NCBI RefSeq assembly: GCF_920984735.1
Contig: NZ_CAKLBU010000013.1
Span: 1-64,000 of the forward strand
Reading direction: 5' to 3'
Length of the DNA stretch: 64,000 bases
Source of the DNA: Pedobacter sp. Leaf250
GTDB lineage: Bacteria; Bacteroidota; Bacteroidia; Sphingobacteriales; Sphingobacteriaceae
Part shown: positions 52,732-61,886 of the stretch, piece after piece
How the letters are laid out: each line of letters opens with the position of its first letter
Position numbering within the stretch: the first letter of the stretch is position 1
Notes under the pieces: generated by a model
Told to the model about the DNA's origin: nothing
Seen by the model: the letters and a program-made list of their open reading frames with translations, nothing else
Database searches by the model: none
Made by a program: the position numbers and the translations under genes

Positions 52732-53694
52732 ATGATACTGGTAACCGGAGGAACGGGATTTTTAGGATCTGAATTGATAAAACAATTAACCGATAAGGGT
52801 TTATCCATTCGAGCGCTGAAACGTGAAAATTCAAAAATACCTTCTATTATTCTTGGTAATCCACTAATCGAATGGGTAGTAGCCGATATTAATGAGCTCG
52901 CTGATTTGGAGGATGCCTTTGAAGATGTAACGAAGGTTTATCATTGTGCGGCATTCGTATCTCTAAATTCAAAGCATAAAAAACAACTATTTCATGTTAA
53001 TATTGATGGAACATCGAACATTGTTAATCTGTGTGCAGAAAATAATTGCCGACTGTTGCATGTAAGTTCCATTGCGGCTTTGGGCATCGCGAAAAAAGGC
53101 CATAAAATTTCAGAGAAGGATTTTTGGGAATATGATTCCAAAGCACACGCCTATGGACTCTCCAAATACGAGGGAGAAATGGAAGTGTGGCGTGGAATTA
53201 ATGAGGGCCTTAATGCGATAATTGTAAATCCATCTGTTATTATCGGTAAAAGCGCAGGGTTTGAAGGGAGTGGGGCAATTTTTAAATTGGTAAAAAATGG
53301 CTTTCCTTTTTATACTGATGGCGCTTCAGGGTTCGTCGATGTAGAAGATGTAGTTAAAGCCATGATTTCATTAATGGAAAGCGAGGTTTCAGGAGAACGC
53401 TACATCTTATCTTCTGAAGATGTTCATTATAAAGATTTATTTACTGAAATAGCTTTGGGTTTTGATGTAAAACCCCCAGTTAAGGAAGCAAAATCCTGGA
53501 TGCTCGGGCTTGCCTGGAGGGCTTTAAAATTTGCTTCGCTATTTACCCGAAATGAACCATCAATAACAAAAGATACCGCGAAAAGCAGCGTAACTTTAAG
53601 TTATTACAATAATAATAAAGTAATTGAGCAAACCGGAATTGTTTTTAAACCCATTGCTCAAAGCATACAAGAAATTACCCAACACTTAAAATAA
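52732..53694 (+). CDS. NAD-dependent epimerase/dehydratase-like protein
   Basis: A 320-residue extended SDR. The cofactor loop is VTGGTGFLGSELI (residues 4-16), followed by YHCAAFVSLNSK and LLHVSSIAALG with the catalytic Ser, then YGLSKYEGEMEV as the Tyr-x-x-x-Lys. The family includes dihydroflavonol reductase-like and sugar-modifying enzymes, and the substrate is not evident. It overlaps the next gene by one base (TAATG), so it is co-expressed with the phosphoserine-phosphatase-like fusion. Confidence 0.85.
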   Translation: MILVTGGTGFLGSELIKQLTDKGLSIRALKRENSKIPSIILGNPLIEWVVADINELADLEDAFEDVTKVYHCAAFVSLNSKHKKQLFHVNIDGTSNIVNLCAENNCRLLHVSSIAALGIAKKGHKISEKDFWEYDSKAHAYGLSKYEGEMEVWRGINEGLNAIIVNPSVIIGKSAGFEGSGAIFKLVKNGFPFYTDGASGFVDVEDVVKAMISLMESEVSGERYILSSEDVHYKDLFTEIALGFDVKPPVKEAKSWMLGLAWRALKFASLFTRNEPSITKDTAKSSVTLSYYNNNKVIEQTGIVFKPIAQSIQEITQHLK

Positions 53695-54995
53695 TGCCCA
53701 AACAAAAAGCGTATTACATTATCGATTTCGATAGCACTTTTACCCAGGTAGAAGCACTTGATGAACTCGCAAGAATCTCTTTGAAGAACCACCCAGATAA
53801 AGAGGCTATTTTCCAAAAAATTGAAGATTATACCAACCTGGCCATGGAAGGCAAGCTTTCTTTTTCAGAAAGTTTAGCTCAAAGGGTGAAATTGTTGGAG
53901 GCCAGTGAAGATCATTTAAAGCAACTGATCAAACACCTAAAGAAAAAAGTTTCTACCTCATTTTCTCGGAACGCTGCGTTTTTTAAAAAACATGCTGATG
54001 ATGTACTTATCGTTTCGGGTGGATTTAAAGAATTTATTACGCCAGTTGTCAGTCAATATCACATTAAAAAAGAAAATATTTACGCCAATACTTTTGTAAC
54101 CACTGGCGATGGAAAAATTATTGATTACGACCATGCTAATCCTTTAAGTGAAGAAGGTGGAAAAGTAAAACTGCTTCAGTATTTAAAATTAGAAGGAGAG
54201 CTATTTGGCATTGGAGATGGATATTCTGATTTTCAATTAAGAGAGAGTGGATTGATTAATAAGTTTTTCGCTTTTACAGAGAATATTGCCCGAGAAAGCA
54301 TTGTTGCAAAAGCCGATCATGTAACGCCAAGTTTTGATGAGTTTCTTTATGTGAATGATTTGCCCAGAGCAATATCCTATCCAAAAAACAGAATTCTTTG
54401 CCTTGTTATTGGTGATGTGGATCCATTAACGCTTTCAATATTAAAAAATGATGGGCTATCCATCAGGCATAAAACTTCTTTCGAAGAAAAATATGTTAAA
54501 GATGTTGGCATAATCGTTTTTGCCGATGGTGAAAAAATGGATAAAGAGCAATTAAAAAACGCCGCAAAGCTTAAAACAATTGGTTATCTAGGAAATGCAA
54601 AGAGTAAAATTGATCTAAATCTTTGCACCAAACAGGGTATTGTGGTTTTCGATGATCCAAAAAATAATCCCCGAAACATTGATTTTATTCCAAAGCGTGT
54701 GGCAGATTTTATGAATACAGGTGCCACCTATTTAAGCAGCAATTTCCCGAATTTGCAATTGCCTAAAATCGATAAATCGCACAGATTGATTCATATTCAT
54801 AGAAATGTTCCAGGAATTATGGCTAAAATCAATACTGTTTTCGCAAAGCATGATATCAATATTGTAAGTCAGTTTTTAATGACTAACCCTGAGATTGGTT
54901 ATGCCATAACAGATATTAATGCCGAATACGATAAACAGCTATTTAAATCTTTGAAAAAGATTGAGCATACCATAAAATTCAGGGTACTGTACTAA
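53694..54995 (+). CDS. Phosphoserine phosphatase-like HAD protein fused to a SerA-like regulatory tail
   Basis: A 433-residue fusion. Residues 1-215 are a SerB-type HAD phosphatase: nucleophile motif YIIDFDSTFTQVEALDELA, IVSGGFKEFITPVV with the Ser, and GIGDGYSDFQL with the acidic pair. Residues 225-345 resemble a trimmed part of a D-3-phosphoglycerate dehydrogenase domain (GYLGNAKSKIDLNLC, NPRNIDFIPKRVADFM). Residues 355-433 are an ACT domain of SerA type (RLIHIHRNVPGIMAKINTVF, NIVSQFLMTNPEIGYA). Serine-sensing control of the phosphatase is a reasonable inference. Confidence 0.82.
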   Translation: MPKQKAYYIIDFDSTFTQVEALDELARISLKNHPDKEAIFQKIEDYTNLAMEGKLSFSESLAQRVKLLEASEDHLKQLIKHLKKKVSTSFSRNAAFFKKHADDVLIVSGGFKEFITPVVSQYHIKKENIYANTFVTTGDGKIIDYDHANPLSEEGGKVKLLQYLKLEGELFGIGDGYSDFQLRESGLINKFFAFTENIARESIVAKADHVTPSFDEFLYVNDLPRAISYPKNRILCLVIGDVDPLTLSILKNDGLSIRHKTSFEEKYVKDVGIIVFADGEKMDKEQLKNAAKLKTIGYLGNAKSKIDLNLCTKQGIVVFDDPKNNPRNIDFIPKRVADFMNTGATYLSSNFPNLQLPKIDKSHRLIHIHRNVPGIMAKINTVFAKHDINIVSQFLMTNPEIGYAITDINAEYDKQLFKSLKKIEHTIKFRVLY

Positions 54996-54999
54996 ATAA

Positions 55000-55383
55000 A
55001 TGATAATGAAGCAGTTATTAATCGTTTTTGTTGGTGGTGGAATCGGAAGTTTAGCGAGGTATTTAGTCACCAAGCTTTATGCAGGTTGGGTAACAAAATT
55101 TCCATATGCAACGTTAACATCAAATGTGCTAAGTTGCTTGGTAATGGGATTGTTTCTGGGGTATTTTCTCCAAAAATCAAATATGAATGATAATCTTAAG
55201 CTTTTCATTATTACGGGCTTTTGTGGCGGTTTTAGCACATATTCTACCTATACATTAGAAACCATAAATCTATACAAGGATAATCAGTTGGGTATGGCAA
55301 TGTTTAATATTTTAATCAATTTTATACTTTGTGTGGCTGGTATTTTAGGAGGAATGTATCTTTCCAAATTAAAGCTTGTCTAA
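55000..55383 (+). CDS. crcB: Fluoride channel CrcB/Fluc
   Basis: A 127-residue membrane protein with four hydrophobic helices and Fluc hallmarks: VGGGIGSLARYLVTKL at the start, TLTSNVLSCLVMGLF with the conserved Asn, and GFCGGFSTYSTYTLE, the sodium-site and phenylalanine-box region. It acts as a dual-topology dimer that lets fluoride out. No fluoride riboswitch is visible upstream, where only four bases separate it from the preceding gene. Confidence 0.93.
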   Translation: MIMKQLLIVFVGGGIGSLARYLVTKLYAGWVTKFPYATLTSNVLSCLVMGLFLGYFLQKSNMNDNLKLFIITGFCGGFSTYSTYTLETINLYKDNQLGMAMFNILINFILCVAGILGGMYLSKLKLV

Positions 55384-55396
55384 AACAAACATTCGC

Positions 55397-56362
55397 ATGG
55401 ATTTTACACCAGAAATAAAAGACAAACTTCATCAGCTGCATGAAAAATATACAGCAATGGGTCAGGATATGGCTTCATATCTTGATGGATTATTATATGC
55501 CGATTTCCTCACTTATTGGGACTATATTCATTTAGATACTCTATTAAGTTTACAAAGTCCTAAAACACCGATTCCTGATGAAGAAATTTTCATCATGTAT
55601 CACCAGATTACAGAGCTTTATTTTAAGCTGGCATTGCATGAGTGCAGGCAAATTGCCGAACATGAAAATTTAACTGTGGAATTATTTGCTGCAAGGGTAA
55701 AAAGAATCAACGCATATTTTAATGCATTAACCACATCTTTCGAGGTGATGGTTGATGGTATGGAGAAAGAGCAGTTTTTAAAATTCAGGATGTCGCTTTT
55801 GCCTGCAAGCGGTTTTCAATCCGGTCAATACAGAATGATTGAAATTTGTGCCACTGATTTTATTCGCCTAGTAGATAAAAGCAAGCGGGAGGCATTAGTG
55901 TGCGCCACCATCGAAGAACAATTTGAACATATTTATTGGAAATTCGGCGCTACAGAACTATCATCAGGCAAGCAAACCTTAACATTAAAGCAGTTTATAA
56001 AGAAGTATGCAGCTCAATTTTTACAGTTGGCTAAGGATCGATCATTAACCAATTTCTCTGCACTTTATCATCGATTACTGGCCAGTGGAGCAGACGTTTC
56101 AGTTCTTGAAGATGAATTGCGCAAGCTGGATTTATATGTAAATGTAGAATGGCCACTTTCGCACTACAAATCTGCAGTGCGTTATTTAGAAAAAGACCCT
56201 GTAGATGTGGCCGCAACTGGCGGAACAAACTGGCAGAAATACTTACCTCCTCGTTTTCAAAAAAGAATTTTTTATCCCTTTTTATGGAGCGAAGAACAAA
56301 TGGAAGGGTGGGGTAAGGGTTGGGTGCTTAGTGTACTCAAAACACTCAAAAACAAAGATTAA
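55397..56362 (+). CDS. Tryptophan 2,3-dioxygenase family protein
   Basis: A 321-residue protein similar to tryptophan 2,3-dioxygenase (MDFTPEIKD start at 55397; a TTG at 55376 would overlap crcB). Landmarks are the opening helix followed by SYLDGLLYADFLTYWDYIHLDTLL, a His in MYHQITELYFKLALHE that fits the distal site, and LPASGFQSGQYRMIEICATDF, the substrate-recognition segment SGFQSxQYR. A later His (near residue 250) would bind haem. It would open the tryptophan ring as first step of the kynurenine route; the remaining kynurenine genes are not in the window. Confidence 0.85.
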   Translation: MDFTPEIKDKLHQLHEKYTAMGQDMASYLDGLLYADFLTYWDYIHLDTLLSLQSPKTPIPDEEIFIMYHQITELYFKLALHECRQIAEHENLTVELFAARVKRINAYFNALTTSFEVMVDGMEKEQFLKFRMSLLPASGFQSGQYRMIEICATDFIRLVDKSKREALVCATIEEQFEHIYWKFGATELSSGKQTLTLKQFIKKYAAQFLQLAKDRSLTNFSALYHRLLASGADVSVLEDELRKLDLYVNVEWPLSHYKSAVRYLEKDPVDVAATGGTNWQKYLPPRFQKRIFYPFLWSEEQMEGWGKGWVLSVLKTLKNKD

Positions 56363-56508
56363 TATCAGAAAAGACTATTAAAAAACCTTGTTTTTTCCTA
56401 ATTTGCACAAATTAACAATGATTGATGTAGTGAATGATGAAATGATCGGATTTTTGGCAATGAAATCATTCAATCAATTCAATATTCAATCATTCAAAAT
56501 TTAACAAT

Positions 56509-57573
56509 ATGACCGAGACATTAGATATAAAAATCACCAATGCTGATCAAACCCGTTTAACAGTTACTGATTTTTCTCAATTACCATTCGGTAAAGTTTT
56601 TACCGACCACATGTTTACCGCCGATTACGAAGATGGTGAATGGAAAAATTTACAGATTCTTCCATACGGACCGATTCCAATGAGCCCTGCAATTTCTGCG
56701 CTACATTATGGCCAGGCAATTTTTGAAGGCTTAAAAGCTTATCGCCAACCTGATGGTAAAATTAGTGTCTTCCGTGCTGATAAAAACTTTGAGCGCTTTA
56801 ATAAATCTGCCGCTAGAATGTCTATGCCAACAATTCCTGAAGAGATTTTTATGCAGGGATTGGCTGCTTTGATTAATGAAGATGAAAAGTGGGTGCCAAA
56901 TCAAAACGATTACGCATTGTATATTCGCCCTGTAATGTTTGCTACCGATCCGTATTTAGGCGTAAAGGCATCAGATACTTATAAGTTTGCTTTGCTCACT
57001 ACACCTACTGGTCCTTATTACAGTTCTGCATTGAAGGTTAAAATCGAAACTGAATTTACCCGTGCGGATGAAGGTGGTGTAGGCTTTGCTAAAACTGCTG
57101 GAAATTATGCCCGTTCATTATACCCATTCGAACAAGCAAAAAAGGAAGGTTTTGACCAGTTAATCTGGACAGATTCAGTAACCCACGAATATATTGAGGA
57201 AGCTGGAACTGCAAATTTAATTTTCGTTATTAATGGAAAATTAGTTACGCCTTCTATTCGCAGTACCGTATTGGACGGTGTTACTCGTGATACCATTATC
57301 AAATTGGCTAAAGATGCGAGTATCGACGTGGAAGAGCGTCGTGTTTCTGTTGCCGAAGTAGTAGAAGGAATTAAGAATGGCACTTTAACTGAAGCCTTCG
57401 CTGCAGGTACAGCGGCAACTGTTACGCATGTTGGAGTTATTGGTTACAAAGGCGAAACCTTTCAATTGACAGATCCTTCAACAAGAAATATCTCTAACGG
57501 TATTGCTAAAAAATTAAATGATATCCGTTATGGCTTGGCTCCAGATGAATTTGGCTGGAACTGGGTATTGTAA
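56509..57573 (+). CDS. ilvE: Branched-chain amino-acid aminotransferase
   Basis: A 354-residue class IV PLP enzyme of the eukaryotic-like long form. ALHYGQAIFEGLKAYRQPDGKI is the family opening, GFAKTAGNYARSLYP carries the PLP lysine, and the later motif YIEEAGTANLIFVINGKLVTP is a BCAT signature. It interconverts Val, Leu and Ile with their oxo-acids. The gene is monocistronic, with a strong terminator 19 bases after it. The upstream spacer is a low-complexity TGATTGAA/ATTCAATCATT mix. Confidence 0.95.
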   Translation: MTETLDIKITNADQTRLTVTDFSQLPFGKVFTDHMFTADYEDGEWKNLQILPYGPIPMSPAISALHYGQAIFEGLKAYRQPDGKISVFRADKNFERFNKSAARMSMPTIPEEIFMQGLAALINEDEKWVPNQNDYALYIRPVMFATDPYLGVKASDTYKFALLTTPTGPYYSSALKVKIETEFTRADEGGVGFAKTAGNYARSLYPFEQAKKEGFDQLIWTDSVTHEYIEEAGTANLIFVINGKLVTPSIRSTVLDGVTRDTIIKLAKDASIDVEERRVSVAEVVEGIKNGTLTEAFAAGTAATVTHVGVIGYKGETFQLTDPSTRNISNGIAKKLNDIRYGLAPDEFGWNWVL

Positions 57574-57591
57574 AAAAAATATTTAACACAA

Positions 57592-57632
57592 AAAAATGCC
57601 TCAACTTCTTTTAAGTATGGGGCATTTTTTTT
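57592..57632 (+). terminator. Terminator after ilvE
   Basis: AAATGCCTCA and TGGGGCATTT pair (one wobble) around a 15-base loop, followed by about eight T ending near 57632. It terminates ilvE and, on the other strand, could serve the convergent DUF4920 gene. Confidence 0.82.
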
Positions 57633-57661
57633 TGAGCTAATCTTTATTCCTTTATCTAATC

Positions 57662-58126
57662 TTATTTATCTAAAATTACTACACCTTTAGCTTCGAAAGC
57701 CAATTCCTTTTTTGGATCAGTAATTTTGGCAACTTCCTCTGGCGATTTTTTAGCATCTTCAGCATAGTGACGTAAAGTTTCTACCGAGATGGTTTGTTTT
57801 TTAGCGATACCGTCTAAAACAACGTTTTTACCAACAATATCCATTGGCATAAAGAAAGCATAATCTTTAAACGTTACACGCATTGGGTCGCCGTTTGGCA
57901 TTTGCAATGTCATCCAACACCCTTTTTTCTTGCAAACATCAACAACCTTACCTTCAATTTTCATGTCGACTGTTTTTTTGTCGCCCATTGCTGCTTCCAT
58001 TTTAGCTGCAGGCTTAACATCACCAGATTTAACTTCTTCACCAAATTTCTGACCTGTATAGGCTGTTTGAGCAAATGCTATTGCGGCGAATAGCCAAAAA
58101 CCAAGGCTTAAAATGATCTTTTTCAT
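57662..58126 (-). CDS. DUF4920 secreted protein
   Basis: A 154-residue secreted protein with a signal peptide (IILSLGFWLFAAIAFAQ). The mature part has the DUF4920 core IEGKVVDVCKKKGCWMTLQM, in which CxxxGCW places two cysteines for metal or redox binding, then VTFKDYAFFMPMDIVGK and the ending FEAKGVVILDK. The family function is not established; placement in the periplasm is clear. It is monocistronic, about 340 bases away from radA. Confidence 0.88.
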   Translation of the reverse strand: MKKIILSLGFWLFAAIAFAQTAYTGQKFGEEVKSGDVKPAAKMEAAMGDKKTVDMKIEGKVVDVCKKKGCWMTLQMPNGDPMRVTFKDYAFFMPMDIVGKNVVLDGIAKKQTISVETLRHYAEDAKKSPEEVAKITDPKKELAFEAKGVVILDK

Positions 58127-58466
58127 TGTTTATATTTTAATATCTGTTTCAGTTACTTATCTGATCCAAAGTTATTTAAAATTTTTCTAAATAGTGAAGA
58201 CAAAAAAAATCCTTGCTAGCTCTCACTAACGAGGAAAATCATCCCTATTGTTATAGATCACATCCCATGATGTACAACATAATACGTTAGGCAAATCTTA
58301 AACCAAAATGCCAAACTCCTATTGTTAGGTTGTTATTATGTTGCTTATTAATATTTTATAAATTTTTAAATAGTGTGCCAAATATTTTTATAATGTGGGA
58401 CTGGGTAATCTATTCAACTAATTGTAGAAAAGTGTAGAAAATATTCCCCGGGATATAAAGCGAAAT
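58127..58466. other. Intergenic stretch with a spaced inverted repeat
   Basis: About 340 AT-rich bases between the DUF4920 gene and radA. It holds CAACATAATA (58275-58284) and its perfect complement TATTATGTTG (58334-58343), with a small CCTA/TAGG hairpin between. A short duplicated TAGAAAA motif lies near 58430. No coding frame is convincing. The inverted repeat could be a small mobile or REP-like unit. Confidence 0.5.
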
Positions 58467-59843
58467 TTAACCGAAAATCATTCCAAAAACTTCCTCAATT
58501 TTACTTACCGCTTTAATTTCGATGTTGTATTTTGAAATGTCTATTCCTTTTAGATTATATTTTGAAATGAAAATGGTTTCAAAACCTAATTTATCTGCTT
58601 CGGCAATACGTTGTTCAATTCTATTTACTGCTCTAATTTCTCCTGATAAACCAACTTCAGCAGCAAAACAGTTTTTTGAAGAAATTGGAATATCCTGCTG
58701 CGATGAGATGATGGCAATTAGCACTGCCAAATCAATCGCAGGATCTTCAACTCTGATTCCACCTGCAATATTTAAGAAAACATCTTGCGTACTTAATCTG
58801 AAGCCACAACGTTTTTCTAAAACAGCCAGTAGCATATTCATTCGCTTAGTGTCGAAGCCAGTTGCAGACCTTTGCGGTGTGCCATAAGCGGCAGAACTTA
58901 CCAGTGCTTGTGTTTCGATAAGCATGGGTCTGGCACCTTCTAACATTGCTGATATAGCGATTCCGGTTAATTCTTCATCACGTTGAGATAAAAGAATTTC
59001 TGATGGATTAGAAACTTCTCTCAATCCACTTCCCTGCATTTCATAAATACCCAATTCTGCTGCGGCGCCAAAACGATTTTTAATGGAACGCAAGATGCGA
59101 TACACGTGATGCCTGTCGCCTTCAAACTGCAAAACCGTGTCGACCATGTGTTCCAGTATTTTAGGGCCTGCAATGGCACCATCTTTTGTAATATGGCCTA
59201 TAAGAAAAACAGGAACGCCGGTTTCTTTAGCGAAGCGCAACAATTCGGCAGTACATTCTCTTACCTGGGATACACTTCCTGGTGTGGAATCAATATGAGA
59301 AGAATGTAAGGTTTGGATGGAATCAACAACCAATATTTCAGGTTCTAAAATTTCAATTTGCTTGAAGATGTTTTGGGTTGATGTTTCGGTTAAAATATAG
59401 CAATCTGATGAAGGTGTTTCTTTAATTCGTTCGGCCCGCATTTTGATTTGCTGCTCACTTTCTTCACCAGAAATATAAAGCAGTTTTTTGCCTTTTAGGT
59501 TTAATGCCAGCTGGAGCATTAAGGTAGATTTGCCTATGCCAGGTTCTCCTCCAATTAACACCAATGAACCTTCTACCAAACCTCCGCCTAAAACCCGGTC
59601 CAGTTCTTTATCGCCAGTTAAAATTCTTCTCTCGACCGATGATTGAATATCATCAACCTTACTGGGTTTACTTAATTTCCTGGTGCTGGTTTCTGTTTTC
59701 CATGTTGGAACCGATGTAGCAGTTTTCTCAATGATTTCTTCTACAAAAGTATTCCATTGATTACATGATGGGCATTTACCCAACCATTTTGCCGATTCAT
59801 AGCCACAGCTTTGACAGAAGTATGCCGTTTTTGTTTTTGCCAA
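58467..59843 (-). CDS. radA: RadA/Sms DNA repair ATPase
   Basis: A 458-residue RecA-like protein that helps process recombination intermediates. The N-terminal zinc finger is CQSCGYESAKWLGKCPSCNQW; Walker A is GGEPGIGKSTLML; the RadA-specific KNRFG motif is in SIKNRFGAAAELG; the C-terminal Lon-protease-like domain ends in KAVSKIEEVFG. The start is a TTG at 59843: no in-frame ATG precedes the zinc finger, and an upstream stop lies only 30 bases away. Confidence 0.96.
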   Translation of the reverse strand: MAKTKTAYFCQSCGYESAKWLGKCPSCNQWNTFVEEIIEKTATSVPTWKTETSTRKLSKPSKVDDIQSSVERRILTGDKELDRVLGGGLVEGSLVLIGGEPGIGKSTLMLQLALNLKGKKLLYISGEESEQQIKMRAERIKETPSSDCYILTETSTQNIFKQIEILEPEILVVDSIQTLHSSHIDSTPGSVSQVRECTAELLRFAKETGVPVFLIGHITKDGAIAGPKILEHMVDTVLQFEGDRHHVYRILRSIKNRFGAAAELGIYEMQGSGLREVSNPSEILLSQRDEELTGIAISAMLEGARPMLIETQALVSSAAYGTPQRSATGFDTKRMNMLLAVLEKRCGFRLSTQDVFLNIAGGIRVEDPAIDLAVLIAIISSQQDIPISSKNCFAAEVGLSGEIRAVNRIEQRIAEADKLGFETIFISKYNLKGIDISKYNIEIKAVSKIEEVFGMIFG

Positions 59844-59905
59844 TTGATTTTGAATTTTAGATCCGATTTTTTAATCAGATTACGAATTTAGCTTTTCTCT
59901 TTTAA

Positions 59906-59985
59906 AAACCTCGCAGGTTTATTTTGGGGTTAATGTTTTTATTCGCCTTGTGGAGAACTGTGCTATTTTTAAACCTGCTGGGTTT
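59906..59985. repeat. Pair of short palindromic repeats
   Basis: AAACCTCGCAGGTTT (59906-59920) and AAACCTGCTGGGTTT (59971-59985) are two related near-palindromes 65 bases apart in the radA-rng spacer. They look like a small intergenic repeat family, but a second locus is needed to say so. Confidence 0.5.
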
Positions 59986-60003
59986 GGAAATTCTTTTAAA
60001 CAA

Positions 60004-60035
60004 AAAAGCCTGAATTTTAAAAATCCAGGCTTTTT
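60004..60035 (-). terminator. Terminator of rng
   Basis: AAAAAGCCTG (60004-60013) pairs with CAGGCTTTTT (60026-60035) over 10 bases, 16 bases after the 3' end of the rng gene. On the minus strand the hairpin is followed by a T-run, so it terminates rng. Confidence 0.8.
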
Positions 60036-60050
60036 ATAAAAGGTTTTGAG

Positions 60051-61601
60051 TTATAATTTTATCTCTTCATCTTTTGATGAGATGAAATGAAACTCGTTTA
60101 AGTAGTACGATGATTGTGATTTCACCTTCACCCATTGGCCATATTTGAAGAACCAACGACGCTGAAGGTTGAAAATGCCTTTTGTTATGTAAGCTTCTAT
60201 GTAAGGGTGCACGCAAAGGGTCACACCTTTTTCATTCTGCTCACGTAAAATATAATTCAGGTTATTTTCAATATCATCCATTAAAACGATACTCGCTTTA
60301 ATTTCGCCAGTGCCTCCGCAGGCTGGGCATTTTTCTACCGTAACAATATTCATCTCCGGACGCACACGTTGTCTGGTGATTTGAACCAAACCAAATTTAC
60401 TTGGAGGTAAAATGGTGTGCTTCGCTCTATCCAATAACATCAGCTCACGCAAATAATCGAATAGCATTTTACGGTTTGTTGGCTTGTGCATATCGATAAA
60501 ATCGATGACCACAATGCCGCCCATATCACGCAAGCGCAATTGACGGGCAATTTCTTTCGCCGCCTCTTTGTTTACCTGTAAAGCATTTTCCTCTTGGTTT
60601 TCTTTACTGGCAGTACGGTTTCCACTGTTCACATCTATTACGTGAAGTGCTTCGGTATGTTCTACAACTAAGTAGGCGCCACCCGGTAAATTTACTGTTT
60701 TGCCAAAAGCATTTTTAATTTGCTTTTCTATTCCAAAATGATCGAAAATGGGTTCTTTTTGCTTATAAAGCTTCACGATCTTTTCCATTTCTGGAGAAAT
60801 ATCGTGTACATAAGAACGGATATCATCGAACAGCTCGGGTGTGCTCACGTAAACGTTTGTAAAATCAGGATTCAGAATATCACGAATTAACGTAGATGAT
60901 CTGTCCATTTCGCCCCAAACTCTTTTTGAAGGTTCGGTAGAAGGTACTTTCTTAATGAAGTTTTCCCATTTTGCAATCAAATCCAAAAGATCTTTTTGCA
61001 TTTCGGCAACTCCACGTCCTTCAGAAACGGTTCTGATAATTACCCCAAAATTTTGAGGTTTAATACTTTCGATAATCTTTTTTAAACGATTACGTTCGGT
61101 ATTGCTTTTAATTTTTTTTGATACAGATATGGTATTGGAGAATGGCACCAGTACCACATACCTGCCGGCAATCGAAATGTCGGAGCTTAAACGAGGTCCT
61201 TTAGTAGAAATTGGTTCTTTAGCAATTTGTACCGGTAGGAGCATGTTTTTCGCCAGCACATCAGAAATTTTGCCCGCCTTATTTATATCGGCTTCGAGCT
61301 TTAAATTATCTAATAATGTGCCTGTAACCGAGCCATTACGCTTGATCTTCGTTAGCTTAATTAAAGATTGCACCTGAGGGCCCAAATCAAAATAATGCAA
61401 AAATGCATCTTTTTCATAACCAACATCCACGAAAGCAGCATTCAGGCCGGGCATAATTTTTTTAATGCGGCCTAAATAAATATCGCCTACGGCGTAGTTA
61501 TTATTGATTTGTTCTTTGTGAAGCTCAACAAGTTGTTTGTCTTCAATCAACGCTATGGTAACTCCGGCAGGAGTCGAATTGATAATTAATTCTTTTACCA
61601 A
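60051..61601 (-). CDS. rng: Ribonuclease E/G family protein
   Basis: A 516-residue RNase G/E-type endonuclease for rRNA and mRNA processing. An S1-like domain lies near the start (AVGDIYLGRIKKIMPGLNAAFVD), then the 5'-sensor and DNase-like parts: VIDVNSGNRTASKENQEE and GGIVVIDFIDMHKPTNRK give the catalytic aspartates. The zinc link is CPACGGTGEI. The order and length fit RNase G rather than the longer RNase E. The next gene on the strand is a 29-residue basic protein and then the TPR and HU genes. Confidence 0.93.
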   Translation of the reverse strand: MVKELIINSTPAGVTIALIEDKQLVELHKEQINNNYAVGDIYLGRIKKIMPGLNAAFVDVGYEKDAFLHYFDLGPQVQSLIKLTKIKRNGSVTGTLLDNLKLEADINKAGKISDVLAKNMLLPVQIAKEPISTKGPRLSSDISIAGRYVVLVPFSNTISVSKKIKSNTERNRLKKIIESIKPQNFGVIIRTVSEGRGVAEMQKDLLDLIAKWENFIKKVPSTEPSKRVWGEMDRSSTLIRDILNPDFTNVYVSTPELFDDIRSYVHDISPEMEKIVKLYKQKEPIFDHFGIEKQIKNAFGKTVNLPGGAYLVVEHTEALHVIDVNSGNRTASKENQEENALQVNKEAAKEIARQLRLRDMGGIVVIDFIDMHKPTNRKMLFDYLRELMLLDRAKHTILPPSKFGLVQITRQRVRPEMNIVTVEKCPACGGTGEIKASIVLMDDIENNLNYILREQNEKGVTLCVHPYIEAYITKGIFNLQRRWFFKYGQWVKVKSQSSYYLNEFHFISSKDEEIKL

Positions 61602-61760
61602 CAGCTACAGATTTAAGGCTTTCGCCTATTAACAAATGGATAGTAAACGAGAAAAAAAACTTTGATATAGCGCTATTAATGGATTAAAAAAATACATAAA
61701 TACTTTAAACCTCATAACATTAGCTATGAGGTTTAAAGGGCTTTTATCAAAATAAGAAAT

Positions 61761-61850
61761 CTATTTTTTCTTATGTCTGTTTTTTCTTAAACGTTTTTTA
61801 CGTTTGTGGGTAGCCATTTTATGTCTTTTTCTTTTTTTACCGCTTGGCAT
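61761..61850 (-). CDS. AURKAIP1/COX24-domain small basic protein
   Basis: A complete 29-residue ORF from ATG at 61850 to TAG at 61761-61763. The product starts MPSGKKRKRHKMATHKRKK and ends in RHKKK; more than half of its residues are Lys, Arg or His. This matches the AURKAIP1/COX24 proteins, whose mitochondrial relatives (mS38) sit in the small ribosomal subunit. A ribosomal role in bacteria is known for similar tiny basic proteins, so association with the 30S subunit is inferred here. It lies between rng and the TPR gene on the same strand and is easily missed by gene callers. Confidence 0.8.
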   Translation of the reverse strand: MPSGKKRKRHKMATHKRKKRLRKNRHKKK

Positions 61851-61886
61851 AGTTTTAAGTTTTAAATGTTTTTATTAATCCGTTAA

